Position numbers and translations under genes: made by a program | Source of the DNA: Rhabdophis nuchalis | Lineage: Eukaryota > Chordata > Lepidosauria > Squamata > Natricidae | Direction of reading: 5' to 3' | Assembly (NCBI GenBank): GCA_039707465.1 | Contig: CM077644.1 | Location: 199,675,962 to 199,739,961 of the forward strand | DNA: 64,000 bases | Part shown: positions 37,401 through 43,049 of the stretch, piece after piece | Position numbering within the stretch: position 1 is the first letter of the stretch | Layout of the letters: every line of letters begins with the position of its first letter | Notes under the pieces: generated by a model | What the model was told of the DNA's origin: nothing | Seen by the model: only the letters and a program-made list of their open reading frames with translations | The model's database searches: none

Positions 37401-40370
37401 AAGCATTACACTGATTAATTGTTCTAACCTGTCAGCATAATAGTCTTGCATAATGTCTCTATGGTTATATTTCCCCTGAAGACAGTTTTTCATTAGTATT
37501 AGTTTTGTCTTCTGTTTTAACCTTGCATTTTCAAGAAATACATTGCATAGTTAAAAGAATAGCAATCATATCACAGTATCTGTTGAAGGATGGCATATAT
37601 CATATTAAATGGTGAAACCAATTTTGATTTACAGATGTGTGCCAGAAAATCACAGATCGTTTGCTCTAGGTGTTCATATGCTCTTTCTACGACTTTTAGG
37701 TAAGTTTAAAACTTCACAAAAGAAATTTCATGGTAGGAATAATATTGTCAGTCAAAGGACTATAGATTTAAGGGGCAAATCAAATTTGACCAAAAATTTG
37801 AAAGTGGTTCTTGTTGACTGTCATTTTTTCTTCTTCCAAGTACACATGATAATAGTTTATTAAAATAATGCCCTTGTTTTGATTTACTGCGTACTATGAA
37901 GATTATAGTAGAGGGAGAACTATTCCAAATTTTACTATTATTATTGGGAATCCATTCCTTCTTGATTGGCTTTGACCATCATAAATTTGACTGAAAATCC
38001 TTCATTGAGAACTTTTAACCGAAGTTTCCATTTTTTTCACATGCATTGCTTTATACAAGTCTGCTAAAAACAGGAAGATAGTTTTTTTTTGTCATCCCCA
38101 AAATATATTCTGTTTGTCATTTTGCTCCTTATAATAAAATGTCAAACTATACAATACAATTTTACTGCAATATGTTATAATTCTATAGCATGCATTCTTT
38201 ATTTTCAAAGACCCCAGTTTGTAAAATAATCTTAGTCACATCCTCTTCTTTTCCAAAGCAACTCACAAAAGCCTGTATAGCTTTCTCTAATATCCCCAAA
38301 ATCATGTTGCTATGTTAGCTTCTCTCTTGACCAAAAAACTGGGCTAAGTGAAACTATGCAGAGAGGCAGCAAGAAATTGCTGGAATCATTGCTGCCACTT
38401 TTCTTGAAGAAGAAGAGGAAGTTAAACAGGAGAACAGATTCTAGGTCTTGACCTAACTGAAAAAGATAGTATTTTCTAAAAGGAAGCGGATCTATTTTCT
38501 GAATAGGGTTAAAAGGTCGAGTAAGCAATCACTGGTAGTTACATAGATTTTATGAAACACACCGCAGCCAGGAAAACATATTTCACAATTCAGGAAGACC
38601 TGGTTTCCATAAAAAGAGACTGTGTATCAGAAAAACTGTATAAGTAGTTCCCGAGGAACATCAGTGGTTAAGGAAGCATCAAGGATTTATTCATCCCTAG
38701 CTAATGCCTAGACCAACTCCCTAATAATGAGATTTAAAACTATAAAGAGATGTTGAGGTATCCACAAAACCACCTTACTTGCAATGTTGACAATTTTATG
38801 TGAGACCACATGAAATGTTATTGTTTGTTGATGAGAATTTGCAAAATTTAGGAGTGAGATTGCCAACCTTAAATATTTTAGCCACTTTGAAGATTTAGCT
38901 CTTATGAAACCCTTGGTGGGAGGAGTTGGGAGAACTAAAAATGGCTAACTTTAAGGCACTTAAAAATGCATGCAAAAAATATAGCAAATGATTTGCCTGC
39001 AACTTTAACAAGGGGTTTCTTGAGATAATTTGCACGTTTACATTTATAAATCTCTTTAAATCTTTATTTTCTATTTTATAGTTTCAGTCATCCATAGCTG
39101 GTATTTTGTTATAATTTTGCATCACTCCATCTTTTGCAGGCACTATTCCTGGCCCGATCCTTTTTGGGGTCTCAATAGACCATTCTTGCACTCTCTGGTC
39201 TATAGATAGATGTGGACGTAAAGGAGCATGTTGGACCTATGACAACAGCAAAATGGCATATTTGCTATTTGGTATAAGTAAGTGTCTTTGTTTTCCTTAA
39301 AAATTATGAAAATATGTTGAATGGATCAGGTTACACTTTTTAAATTTACTTTGTTCTCTCATTTCTTTGGTTTGGCATATAAACAAAATATATGTTAAAA
39401 CAACCAGTGTTTTCTGACCTTCAATGTTTAAAACCGTGTGTGTCAACATTGGCAACATTAAGATAGGTGGACTTCAACTCCCAGAATTCTATAGCTAACC
39501 ATGCACCGAGAGGAGAAGTGATTTCCTTCTGTGCATAGAACAGAATTTGCTGCCCTCTTTTGCTTTATTCATTTAATGACCTGCACAGTCACTTAATGAC
39601 CACACTTGGGAGAGCCACAGTAGTGAACATTGAGCAAGGCAATCATGTGGGCATCTCACTCAATGACTACAATTATTTATGACTATAATGGGAGGCTCTA
39701 TTATGGTCATAGGTTGAGAGCTACCCGTAATAGAGATCACCTTGTAAGTTGTCTAACTGAACCAATTCAAGCCCAGAACCATAATTATTTGAAATTTATA
39801 TTGAAACAATCTAATATTAATTAATTACAGGCTGAATGGATCAAACACCAGACCTGCTGCTATGGCCTAGAGGAGGAGCTCTCGCCTCCCAATCAGGAGG
39901 TTGTGAGTTCAATTCTAGGTAGAGGCAGATGTAGGGTCTCCTGCTTGGGCAGGGGGTTGGACTAGATGACCTGTAAGGTCCCTTCCAACTCTGTTAATCT
40001 GTATCAGTTTGGCAGTTTTAATCAAAGGAAAGTGTTAATTGGCCGAGATCAGAGCATGGGAGCTCCTATGTAATTTGCAAGTCTTGTTTATTCAGACATT
40101 TAAGCAATGCAGGTCCAACCTATTGGATACATATATAATCTATTGATATAATGTCAGCCTAGAAGGTTGTGTTTTTTTCCTCTCTGAAAGGAAGAAGATA
40201 AATTAAGATCAATGTTTAATTTATTTTTTGTTTAATTTATTTCTGCAGGTGCATGTTCCAAAGCAGTTTCTCTAATTTTTACTATCATAGCATATATGTT
40301 TTATAAGCCTCCCCCAGATATTACAGATTTGAAGACACAAGATCAAACAAGCACTTCAGTACGTCTTTGA
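4110..40370 (+). CDS. SLCO4C1: SLCO4C1 (OATP4C1), organic anion transporter, whole gene span, 13 coding exons
   Basis: Solute carrier organic anion transporter of the OATP/SLCO family, a 12-pass plasma-membrane carrier. Mammalian OATP4C1 is mainly a basolateral kidney protein that takes up steroid conjugates, thyroid hormone and cardiac glycosides. Coding exons: 4110-4329, 11501-11764, 17926-18120, 20311-20407, 22025-22146, 23891-23997, 28059-28203, 31283-31478, 33219-33372, 36695-36876, 37635-37699, 39141-39277, 40249-40370. All phases chain. The total is 2007 nt (668 residues plus stop) if exon 12 is 138 nt; by coordinates it is 137. Family landmarks are GHKPRWL after TM2, DPRWVGAWW before TM6, TGFATFLPKFIENQFG in TM7, NLTAPCNAHC opening the cysteine-rich loop and YKPPP after TM12. 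The start matches human OATP4C1 (MKKTGVDNPAF here), but the N-terminal tail is about 50 residues shorter. SLCO4A1 and SLCO6A1 are the alternatives and fit less well. Confidence 0.93.
5067..5180. repeat. Polypurine GGGA/GA-rich microsatellite
   Basis: About 110 bases of nearly pure purine (GGGAGGGA, GAGAGAGA), a mirror-repeat-rich tract able in principle to adopt triplex DNA. The protein-like frames it opens on both strands are artefacts. Confidence 0.9.
5408..5490 (-). mobile_element. L3-type LINE, short 3' end fragment
   Basis: (CATT)n-like tail followed by ACCGCCCCTTCTCCCCGAAGG and CGGGGCGGTGCACAGGAA, the hallmark 3'UTR of the L3-type copies in this window, on the reverse strand. Confidence 0.8.
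5549..5932. mobile_element. Non-autonomous DNA element with CAGGTAGTCC inverted ends
   Basis: Begins CAGGTAGTCCTTGAGTTACG and ends with the reverse complement, AAGTTGAGGACTACCTG. The interior carries no coding. Related copies lie at 18534, 31923, 49216 and 61376. Terminal inverted repeats without coding make it a MITE. The superfamily is uncertain; the ends suggest TcMar/Tigger. Confidence 0.75.
5953..6058. mobile_element. Palindromic hAT-like MITE with perfect 8-bp target duplication
   Basis: A 106-bp near-perfect palindrome beginning CAGGGGTCTCCAACC and ending GGTTGGAGACCCCTG. It is flanked by the identical octamer CCTTAGAG (5945-5952 and 6059-6066). An 8-bp duplication plus CAGGGG termini point to the hAT superfamily. 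Confidence 0.9.
6228..6480. repeat. Old L2/SINE-like interspersed repeat
   Basis: Contains ACAACCCTGTGAAGTGGGTT and GGGACTAGAACTCATAGTTA with CCTGGTTTCTACCATGGTG. I recognise this pattern from L2/SINE-derived repeats spread through reptile genomes. Ends are approximate. Confidence 0.55.
6858..7422. mobile_element. Tc1/mariner-like DNA transposon remnant
   Basis: Inverted ends: TACAGAAGAGGCCAAAATTG on the left and CACACTACTGTA on the right. GATGGCTAATAACACCA on the left is matched by its inverse near 7377. The interior GCTAAAGGTTGCCCAACTAA followed by TATTAACTGA matches the end of Tc1-type elements. No open transposase remains. Confidence 0.75.
8338..8833 (-). mobile_element. CR1/L3-type LINE, 5'-truncated copy
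   Basis: Reverse strand. 3' tail at about 8340, then the C-terminal RT-ORF remnant 8570-8833 (-) with HTSLRPIRSHREGLLRVPS, LWNDLPPD and YLFHQAGLA. Antisense to SLCO4C1 within intron 1. Confidence 0.85.
10335..10757 (-). mobile_element. CR1/L3-type LINE, 5'-truncated copy
   Basis: Reverse strand. Begins with an (AATA)n-type tail, then the shared 3'UTR (GGACTCGAGGCGGGGCACAGG) and the C-terminal coding remnant (LWNDLPPEIRTT, LKTHFFCLAG). Antisense in intron 1. Confidence 0.85.
10962..11280. mobile_element. hAT-like non-autonomous element
   Basis: Starts CAGTGATGGCGAACCTTTTA and ends GGCTTGCCATCACAG, an imperfect inverted pair. The flanks no longer show a clear 8-bp duplication, so the boundaries are less certain than for its relatives. 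Confidence 0.6.
11501..11764 (+). CDS. SLCO4C1: SLCO4C1 exon 2: TM1-TM3
   Basis: The acceptor TTACTTCTAG is followed by a phase-1 exon reading GIIVNGLINVNISTIEKRFD. It covers residues 74-161: the end of TM1, TM2 (GYDISFSVLCLFISFYG), the conserved intracellular GHKPRWL motif and TM3 (FLIAVGAFVFSLP). It ends GEKAE plus one base at the donor GAAG|GTAAGT, phase 1. The sequence is strongly OATP4-like. Confidence 0.95.
12280..12412. mobile_element. hAT-like MITE with perfect 8-bp target duplication
   Basis: 133 bp from CAGGGCTGTCAAACTCC to AGTTTGACACCCTG, flanked by CTTTAGAT (12272-12279 and 12413-12420). It is an intact copy of the element type interrupted at 51216-57332, and so serves as the reference for that nested structure. 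Confidence 0.9.
13350..13810. repeat. GC-rich interspersed repeat
   Basis: Shares stretches such as TGGGCTCTGGAGGCCCTTTGG, AGGCCCATTT and GGGCCCTGCACTTACCTGG with the region at 28700-29085. Frames on both strands are repeat-derived, not host coding. Family and exact ends unknown. Confidence 0.6.
14431..14542. repeat. L3 3'-end scrap and (CA)n microsatellite
   Basis: TTTATTTAATTTCTTTACCGCCC followed by TTCTCCCTTCCGGG is a reverse-strand L3-type 3' end broken near 14486. A (CA)21 tract follows from about 14500. The VCVC-type open frame here is a repeat artefact. Confidence 0.75.
14853..15080 (-). mobile_element. CR1 LINE 3'-end fragment
   Basis: Read on the + strand: ACATAGAATGATAAAGGGACC, TTAGAGGTCATCTAGTCCAA, GGAGCACCCACAACTTTCC and GATTAGTTTCCATCCATTG. 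This is the classic sauropsid CR1 3'UTR in reverse orientation, with the ATTCTATG-type terminus at the left end. Confidence 0.85.
17926..18120 (+). CDS. SLCO4C1: SLCO4C1 exon 3: extracellular loop 2 and TM4
   Basis: The acceptor TGTATTTCCAG precedes a phase-1 exon reading DLCPVPLSGGQTTPCRRG, the variable second extracellular loop with two cysteines. Next come TM4 (YFYVFLLGQFLLGAGG) and the very conserved TPLYTLG, then FIDDNVPKHQASVYI. It spans residues 162-226. The donor is ATAG|GTAGGT, phase 1. Confidence 0.95.
18534..18924. mobile_element. CAGGTAGTCC-type MITE
   Basis: CAGGTAGTCCTTGACTTACG at the left end and TAGGTTGAGGACTACCTG at the right end. Internal blocks are shared with 5549-5932, for example TTTTGCCCCATTT and GAATTTTGATCACAT. 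Confidence 0.8.
19548..19682. mobile_element. Palindromic hAT-like MITE with perfect 8-bp target duplication
   Basis: A 135-bp palindrome: CAGGGGTCTGCAAAGTCGGC on the left, its inverse GAATTTGCAGACCCCTG on the right, and the central GCCAGCATAGCTGGC. Flanked by TCCTAAAC on both sides (19540-19547 and 19683-19690). Confidence 0.92.
19886..19970 (-). mobile_element. CR1 LINE 3'-end scrap
   Basis: AGAATAATAGAGTTGGAAGAT, CTTGGAGGTTTTCTAGTTCA, then AGCAGGAGACCCTATAATA: the reverse-strand CR1 3' terminus, truncated. Confidence 0.7.
20311..20407 (+). CDS. SLCO4C1: SLCO4C1 exon 4: TM5, ends at a GC splice donor
   Basis: The acceptor CTTCCCTGCAG opens a phase-1 exon reading GIGYAMSLLGPAIGYVLGGQ, which is TM5, then LLNVYVDFNRNI. 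It ends AAG|GCAAGG in phase 2, which joins exon 5 as an AGT serine codon. The only nearby GT (20398-20399) would put a TAG stop at the second codon after the junction. GC donors normally carry a strong AAG|GCAAG match, as seen here. Confidence 0.92.
20408..20409 (+). promoter_or_regulatory. SLCO4C1: Non-canonical GC splice donor of intron 4
   Basis: The exon/intron junction reads AAG|GCAAGG and pairs with the normal acceptor TTATTCTAG ending at 22024. The frame across the junction (NIS-VDLTPEDPRW) is right only with this GC donor. Confidence 0.88.
20582..20940. mobile_element. hAT-like MITE (CAGTGATGGGATCC type)
   Basis: Left end CAGTGATGGGATCCAGCC, right end GAATCCCAACAGTG. Internal GAGAACCGGTTGTTAACTTC. 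The flanks TGGGAGGG and GAGGAGGG are only similar. Related to 42286-42663 and 58215-58491. Lies in intron 4, about 170 bases after the GC donor. Confidence 0.7.
21256..21482. mobile_element. hAT-like MITE with perfect 8-bp target duplication
   Basis: 227 bp from CAGTGGTAGTCAACCTGG to GGATGACTACCCCTG, flanked by CTCTAGAC (21248-21255 and 21483-21490). In intron 4. Confidence 0.88.
22025..22146 (+). CDS. SLCO4C1: SLCO4C1 exon 5: OATP superfamily signature region and TM6
   Basis: Reads VDLTPEDPRWVGAWWIAF, then VICSFATCLLVAPFSYFPKHLP, residues 259-299. The OATP signature just before TM6 is present, but the usual G-F/L-L after GAWWx is A-F-V here. That is a mild departure at a well-conserved spot. 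The acceptor is ATTCTAG and the donor is CCAG|GTAAAT, phase 1. Confidence 0.95.
23000..23139. mobile_element. hAT-like MITE with perfect 8-bp target duplication
   Basis: CAGGGGTATCAAACTCATCA to GCAAGTTTAACATCCCTG, 140 bp, flanked by ACCTAGAC (22992-22999 and 23140-23147). Same family as 12280-12412 and 46057-46192. In intron 5. Confidence 0.9.
23891..23997 (+). CDS. SLCO4C1: SLCO4C1 exon 6: central cytoplasmic loop
   Basis: The acceptor TTTTTCTAG leads a phase-1 exon reading GTSKIRAEKISEAHHNGKQT, then CEYTGRSMKDFLMILW, residues 300-335. This hydrophilic loop between TM6 and TM7 varies among OATPs. Its lysine, histidine and phosphorylatable serine content is as expected. It ends at donor TGG|GTAACA in phase 0. 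Confidence 0.92.
24500..25030 (+). mobile_element. RTE-BovB LINE, 3' portion
   Basis: Decayed reverse-transcriptase C-terminus in two frames: YNCESWSIRKAECQRIEAFE then LWCCRRLLQVPWTAR (24514-24729), and LKYFGHLMRRKDSLEKSLML with RGWQRMRWLDKIIEAVGVS and GSQSVGHDF (24684-25027). These blocks are diagnostic of BovB. A frameshift near 24725 separates them. BovB is abundant in squamates and is the family transferred between reptiles and ruminants. Sense to SLCO4C1, unlike the other LINE pieces in its introns. Confidence 0.9.
25393..25441. repeat. (AC)n microsatellite
   Basis: About 24 uninterrupted AC units, with a short (TA)n tract nearby at 25486-25498. Confidence 0.95.
26784..27294. mobile_element. 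hAT-Charlie-like element with perfect 8-bp target duplication
   Basis: 511 bp from CAGTGCTTCTCAAATAGTGG to AATTGAGAAGCACTG, flanked by AGCTAATG (26776-26783 and 27295-27302). CAGTG-TTCTCAA ends are typical of Charlie-type hATs. Inside, 26911-27000 is a local tandem/inverted array built on ATCTGATTGGCTGTC and CCAATCAGATGC. No transposase frame. Confidence 0.9.
28059..28203 (+). CDS. SLCO4C1: SLCO4C1 exon 7: TM7
   Basis: Phase-0 exon after acceptor CCTTTTCTAG. It reads MLLRNPVLMYLVIAAALEAL, then VATGFATFLPKFIENQFGFT and SSYSATLGG. This is TM7 and the strongly conserved FLPKFIENQFG stretch, residues 336-383. The donor is GGAG|GTAATG, phase 1. Confidence 0.95.
28700..29085. repeat. GC-rich interspersed repeat related to 13350-13810
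   Basis: Shares CTGGGCTCTGAAGGCCCTCT, GGCCAGAAATAGGCCCATTT and GGGCCCTGAACTTACCTGG with the intron 2 copy, and ends GGCTGAATCCCACCCTTC. Unclassified. Confidence 0.6.
30287..30687. mobile_element. MITE with TACCGTATTTTTC inverted ends
   Basis: Left end TACCGTATTTTTCAGAGTAT, right end its inverse, ATACTCAGAAAAATACGGTA. The interior is G-rich and related to the GC-rich repeats above. No coding. The superfamily is not assigned. Confidence 0.75.
31283..31478 (+). CDS. SLCO4C1: SLCO4C1 exon 8: TM8-TM9, ends at a second GC splice donor
   Basis: The acceptor TTCTTTTTAG opens GLVLIPGAAIGQIISGTLIS (TM8), then KLQMNCKTIIKFIIGTCTLA and LLLNMVFAFAKCGNEPFAG (TM9), ending VSETYNG. It spans residues 384-449. 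The junction is TGG|GCAAGT in phase 2 and continues as NGTGTLLNLT in exon 9, creating an N-glycosylation sequon (NGT). The overlapping GT two bases on (CAA|GTATAT) would shift the frame and reach a TAA within five codons. Confidence 0.92.
31479..31480 (+). promoter_or_regulatory. SLCO4C1: Non-canonical GC splice donor of intron 8
   Basis: The junction TGG|GCAAGT pairs with acceptor CTGTTTCAG ending at 33218. It is required by frame and by the conserved protein YNGTG-LNLTAPCNA. This is the second GC-AG intron in the gene. Confidence 0.87.
31923..32280. mobile_element. CAGGTAGTCC-type MITE, degraded
   Basis: CTGGTAGTCCTCAACTTACA on the left and AAGTTGAGGACTACCTT on the right, with the shared interior. 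In intron 8 and immediately followed by half of a palindromic MITE. Confidence 0.7.
32286..32342. mobile_element. Half of a palindromic hAT-like MITE
   Basis: CAGGGATGTCCAAACTTGGG to CAACTCCCAGAATTC matches the left arm of 41701-41824. The right arm is missing. A similar lone arm lies at about 39441-39495. Confidence 0.6.
32603..32947. repeat. MITE-like repeat with CCCGAAAATAC motif
   Basis: GTTTTCCCGAAAATACAACA, TGTCCTGCTAATAAGCCCAA and TTGGGCTTTTCAGGGCATG form a start I recognise from squamate repeats. It continues as C-rich non-coding sequence. The right boundary is unclear. Confidence 0.5.
33219..33372 (+). CDS. SLCO4C1: SLCO4C1 exon 9: Kazal-like extracellular loop, first half
   Basis: Encodes TGTLLNLTAPCNAHCRCLRS, then DFLPICGADEIQYFSPCYAG and CTAVLPQKHGK, residues 450-500. 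Six cysteines and the PICGAD...YFSPCYAGC pattern mark the Kazal-type domain in the large loop between TM9 and TM10. An NLT glycosylation sequon lies just before the first cysteine. The donor is AAAG|GTATGT, phase 0. Confidence 0.95.
33468..33715 (-). mobile_element. CR1 LINE 3'-end fragment
   Basis: AATAGAGCTGGAAGGGACTTT, CTTCTAGTCCAGCCCCTTGC and CATCCACAACTTCTGATGGC: the reverse-strand CR1 3'UTR. Confidence 0.85.
34199..36378 (-). mobile_element. CR1/L3-type LINE, 2.2 kb, RT domain largely preserved
   Basis: Reverse strand. The tail is at 34199, then the C-terminal remnant 34385-34684 (-) and a 461-codon open stretch, 34796-36181 (-). The RT blocks are visible: [50 protein letters not shown] and the catalytic YHLYADDTQLYIS. 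36127-36369 (-) reads the segment just upstream (APWFTEELRGMKRHKRRLES). The endonuclease half is absent. Frameshifts separate the three stretches, so it is not a functional ORF. It is antisense to the host gene. Confidence 0.93.
36695..36876 (+). CDS. SLCO4C1: SLCO4C1 exon 10: end of Kazal-like loop and TM10
   Basis: Too AT-rich and too split to stand out as an ORF. The frame HYSNCSCVVNPIVEIESTVH, then GATSGKCKSKC, TVLPWFLSFFFFAVVFTFMA and VTPTTVAILR is open throughout. It supplies four more cysteines, giving ten in the loop as expected for an OATP, plus TM10. The acceptor CTATTTATAG has a weak pyrimidine tract but is set by frame and by the conserved YxNCSC. The donor is TCAG|GTAGTT, phase 2. 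Residues 501-561. Confidence 0.9.
37253..37435 (-). mobile_element. CR1 LINE 3'-end fragment
   Basis: AGAATAACAGAGTTGGAAGGG, CTCCTGCTCAAGCAGGAAAT and ATCTCTTCTTAAAAACCTTC: the reverse-strand CR1 3' end. In intron 10. Confidence 0.8.
37635..37699 (+). CDS. SLCO4C1: SLCO4C1 exon 11: TM11 start
   Basis: Small 65-nt exon after acceptor TTGATTTACAG. It reads CVPENHRSFALGVHMLFLRL plus LG, residues 561-582. The RSFALG motif and the LRLLG run into TM11 are highly conserved in OATPs. The donor is TTAG|GTAAGT, phase 1. Confidence 0.94.
39141..39277 (+). CDS. SLCO4C1: SLCO4C1 exon 12: TM11 end and last extracellular loop
   Basis: The acceptor ATCTTTTGCAG leads into GTIPGPILFGVSIDHSCTLW, then SIDRCGRKGACWTYDNSKMA and YLLFGI, a clear match to the OATP4C1 GPI-FG-ID...C-LW...CG-KGACW region. 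The donor is ATAA|GTAAGT, phase 1. Keeping phase 1 at both ends needs 138 nt, but these coordinates give 137. The protein match runs through on both sides of about 39180, so either I miscounted or one base is missing there in the sequence. Confidence 0.82.
39855..40003 (+). mobile_element. SINE with tRNA-like head and CR1-like tail
   Basis: The head has an A-box-like TGGCCTAGAGGAG (about 39863) and a B-box-like GAGTTCAATTC (about 39906), about 40 bases apart as in tRNA-derived Pol III promoters. The tail, GGGGGTTGGACTAGATGACC then AAGGTCCCTTCCAACTCTGT, matches the CR1 3' end in sense. A CR1-type tail implies mobilisation by CR1 machinery. In intron 12, sense orientation. Confidence 0.75.
40249..40370 (+). 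CDS. SLCO4C1: SLCO4C1 exon 13: TM12, C-terminus and stop
   Basis: Acceptor TATTTCTGCAG. Reads SACSKAVSLIFTIIAYMFYK, then PPPDITDLKTQDQTSTSVRL and TGA (40368-40370). TM12 is followed by the family YKPPP turn and a short polar tail. The last three residues, VRL, could serve as a class II PDZ-binding end, but that is only a possibility. Confidence 0.95.
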
Positions 40371-40836
40371 ATAAGGAACAAACTATTCTTTCCAGAGAAA
40401 GTCAAAGAAAAAATCTTAGTGATGTCCAATGGCAGCTGTAACTTCTGAGTACCAGCACTGGAGGACTCTGAGCAAATCATTTAATTCTTTTTTTTAAAAA
40501 AAATAAATAAATACACTTTTACTTTAAATCCATTTTACTTCAAGCGTATCTCAGTCACATGAAACTTTTTACTTACTCAAGACAATAGTATGACTTTTGT
40601 AGTTTAGAATGTCTAAATATTGTAACCAAAAATCAACTTTAGAAACTCATTTAATTGGTTGTAGGAAAATAAGAGATTTCCATGGGACATGCCAGTACTA
40701 TGATAAAAAAACAGCACCTCCGATTTTGGTCTGTAAAAGGCAAGCTCAATCTTTTAATTTGAGTGCCACTACCTTGCCTATTAGGACTCAGGACATTGAG
40801 AGGATTATGGGAATAAAATTAAATCTATTGACATGA
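40371..40836 (+). promoter_or_regulatory. SLCO4C1: Probable 3'UTR with poly(A) signals
   Basis: AT-rich sequence after the stop. AATAAA hexamers occur at 40502-40507 (inside an A-rich run) and at 40812-40817 (GGGAATAAAATT). Either could direct polyadenylation, and the true end is not determinable here. No repeat was recognised in this stretch. Confidence 0.5.
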
Positions 40837-40997
40837 CTACTAACCAAGTAGTTATTTGTTCATATTAATACATTTAAAAATTATACCTTTAAGTATTTTA
40901 TTAACCTCTCCATTTCTACTCTGGTAAGTACTCAAAGGCAGCTTTGAAAATTAATGGCCCCACCTCAAAATATCAGATTGCTCAACTGTCTATGGGG

Positions 40998-41160
40998 ATT
41001 CTCAATCATCCAGGTCCTGGTTGTCTTTAAAGGTACTTTTTCAGGAGGCAACTGGACTTTCTGGTTTTTCTTTGAAGATGTTTCACTTCTCATCCAAGTA
41101 GTGGAATTCCCCACCATTCACTCAGAGCTGAAGGAACTTCTTGCATGAGAAGCAAACCAT
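40998..41160. repeat. Interspersed repeat, reference copy for the split element at 812-2190
   Basis: TCAATCATCCAGGTCCTGGT, GCAACTGGACTTTCTGG, then TTTTTCTTTGAAGATGTTTC and CACTTCTCATCCAAG in unbroken order. Confidence 0.65.
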
Positions 41161-41436
41161 CTTAAAAGAAAAATTGCCCAAGATTAAAAACATTTACTAA
41201 AATTAACTCTAGCATGTGCACTTAAACCATTGAACAAATAATTTTCTAAATGCTGAAAGAGTGGAGGTCAAGCATTATTCCTAAGGAAAAACACTGTATA
41301 ATGTGGGAGCAACACAAAGGGAGGCCCAATTCTATATGTCACAAAATTGGCCTTTTAAAGGTTATCTTCAGAAGAGCAATCCTTCAGACAGTGAGATCCT
41401 AAACTCTTTACGATTAGCGGGATCAATGTCAGCACT

Positions 41437-41497
41437 TTGGAGGATTGGATTAGGAGACTTCTGAAGTCCCTCCTAACTGTTATTCTGTTACTTTAAA
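41437..41497 (+). mobile_element. CR1 3'-terminal scrap
   Basis: GGATTGGATTAGGAGACTTC, TGAAGTCCCTCCTAACTG and TTATTCTGTTA: a short CR1 3' end in + orientation. Confidence 0.6.
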
Positions 41498-41700
41498 TTG
41501 TGCCTAAATTGTGCCTAATAACAAACAACTGCCCCTATGCAGATATTTTGATATAGATATCATATATCTGAACCAAAAAAGCCTCATCATTTTTTTTTTG
41601 CTCCAAATGCAATTTTTGGATATTTTTCAGAGGTAGGCTGACAATAAGTATATGAGGATAGTCATGATAGGATATAATCAAGGCATGGATAACCATAATG

Positions 41701-41824
41701 CAGGGATGTCCAAACTTAGGAACTTTAAGACTTGTGGACTTCGACTCCCAGAATTCCCCAGCCAGCAGGAATTCTGGGAGTTGAAGTCCACAAGTCTTAA
41801 AGTTCCCAAGTTTGGACATCCCTG
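41701..41824. mobile_element. Palindromic hAT-like MITE with perfect 8-bp target duplication
   Basis: A 124-bp palindrome from CAGGGATGTCCAAACTTAGG to CAAGTTTGGACATCCCTG, flanked by CCATAATG (41693-41700 and 41825-41832). Confidence 0.92.
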
Positions 41825-42285
41825 CCATAATGAGATCTGACTGGTTCAGAACAAGTCCCAGCTGATAAATTAGGTATAATTATCCAGAGGTGTTGTTTAC
41901 CTCAGCTACCATGTATGAATCCAGTGATAGGTGAGAATCAAACACCATTCTCAGATAGAAAACTTATTTTTTCTTTGGGAAGTGGAATACCATCTGAAAA
42001 ATGCTGAATCTCAATTCCCACATACATTTTCCTATTTATCAACAATGTCACCATGTTGTCCAAGTTTTACTTCAGTGTATTTTTCCTCATTCAACTCTTT
42101 TGTATCCTTGGAGTTGGATGAGTTAGATAAGGATAGTTTAGGTTTGTCAGCACGACACTTAAAATTTCAGCTTAATTTCCCAAAAAGGAACTCTGAGGAT
42201 CATCAAAGATTGTCAACCATGGTCTTGAGCAGTAGTCCTATGACACTACATCCTACACATGGCCTGGCAGTACTAGGGCTATTAT

Positions 42286-42663
42286 CAGTTGTGGGATTCA
42301 AATAATTTAACAACCAGATCTCTGCCCTAATGACCAGCTGGGTAGGCATGGCTCTGTGGTCATGTGACCAAGTGGGCATGGCCAACTCAATGTCACTCAG
42401 GTCAATGGGCACTTCACCTTAGCTGTTACAATGTAAATAAGGGTTAACCATAGAGGCAGTTTCTGTAAGCAGGGCAATAAAGATTAGGCTAGAAACAACA
42501 CCAGAATGTTTCCTTCCTGCATTCCTTACAGGAATGCTTGCAAGGAATGTAAAGTGGAAAAAAATAAAATGAGATTTCTTCCAACAACAGGTTCTCTGAA
42601 CTGCTTAGAAAGTTAACAACCAGTTCTCCTGAATAGGTGCAAACTGGCTGAATCCCACCACTG
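42286..42663. mobile_element. hAT-like MITE with perfect 8-bp target duplication
   Basis: 378 bp from CAGTTGTGGGATTCAAATAA to GCTGAATCCCACCACTG, flanked by GCTATTAT (42278-42285 and 42664-42671). Contains the same GGGTTAACC and GCAGGGCAATAAA-type interior as 20582-20940. Confidence 0.9.
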
Positions 42664-43049
42664 GCTATTATAAATGATGCCTTCATCGCCCAATCCTGCC
42701 AGGCAGTCTAAATGGATATCATGATATTCAAGAAGTCCAGCAGTTTATACTATTCCCTTTCAGTTTCTGACATGTCATCTATCAAGGGAACCAGTGAGGT
42801 TTCTTTACCATGACCAACTGAAGGCTAATTCATATAGAGGTAGAAAATTAGTATCATTCACATCTCTCTGAAGTTGCAAGGCTTCTATCTTCTTGTTCAC
42901 CTTTCCTGAAACTAGAATATTTGAGAATGACCTATAATTGTACAGATCTTTCATGTCAAGGAACATTCTCATTAGTGAAAGCATTATTACTTCCTCTTGC
43001 AAAGAGATACAGATCATTTCCTTTAAGGATTGATCCATTTAATCAGTCA

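Noticed and set aside
39855..39930. Functional tRNA gene
   Set aside because: A/B-box-like sequences are followed directly by a CR1-type tail, and the cloverleaf is not convincing, so it was called a SINE.
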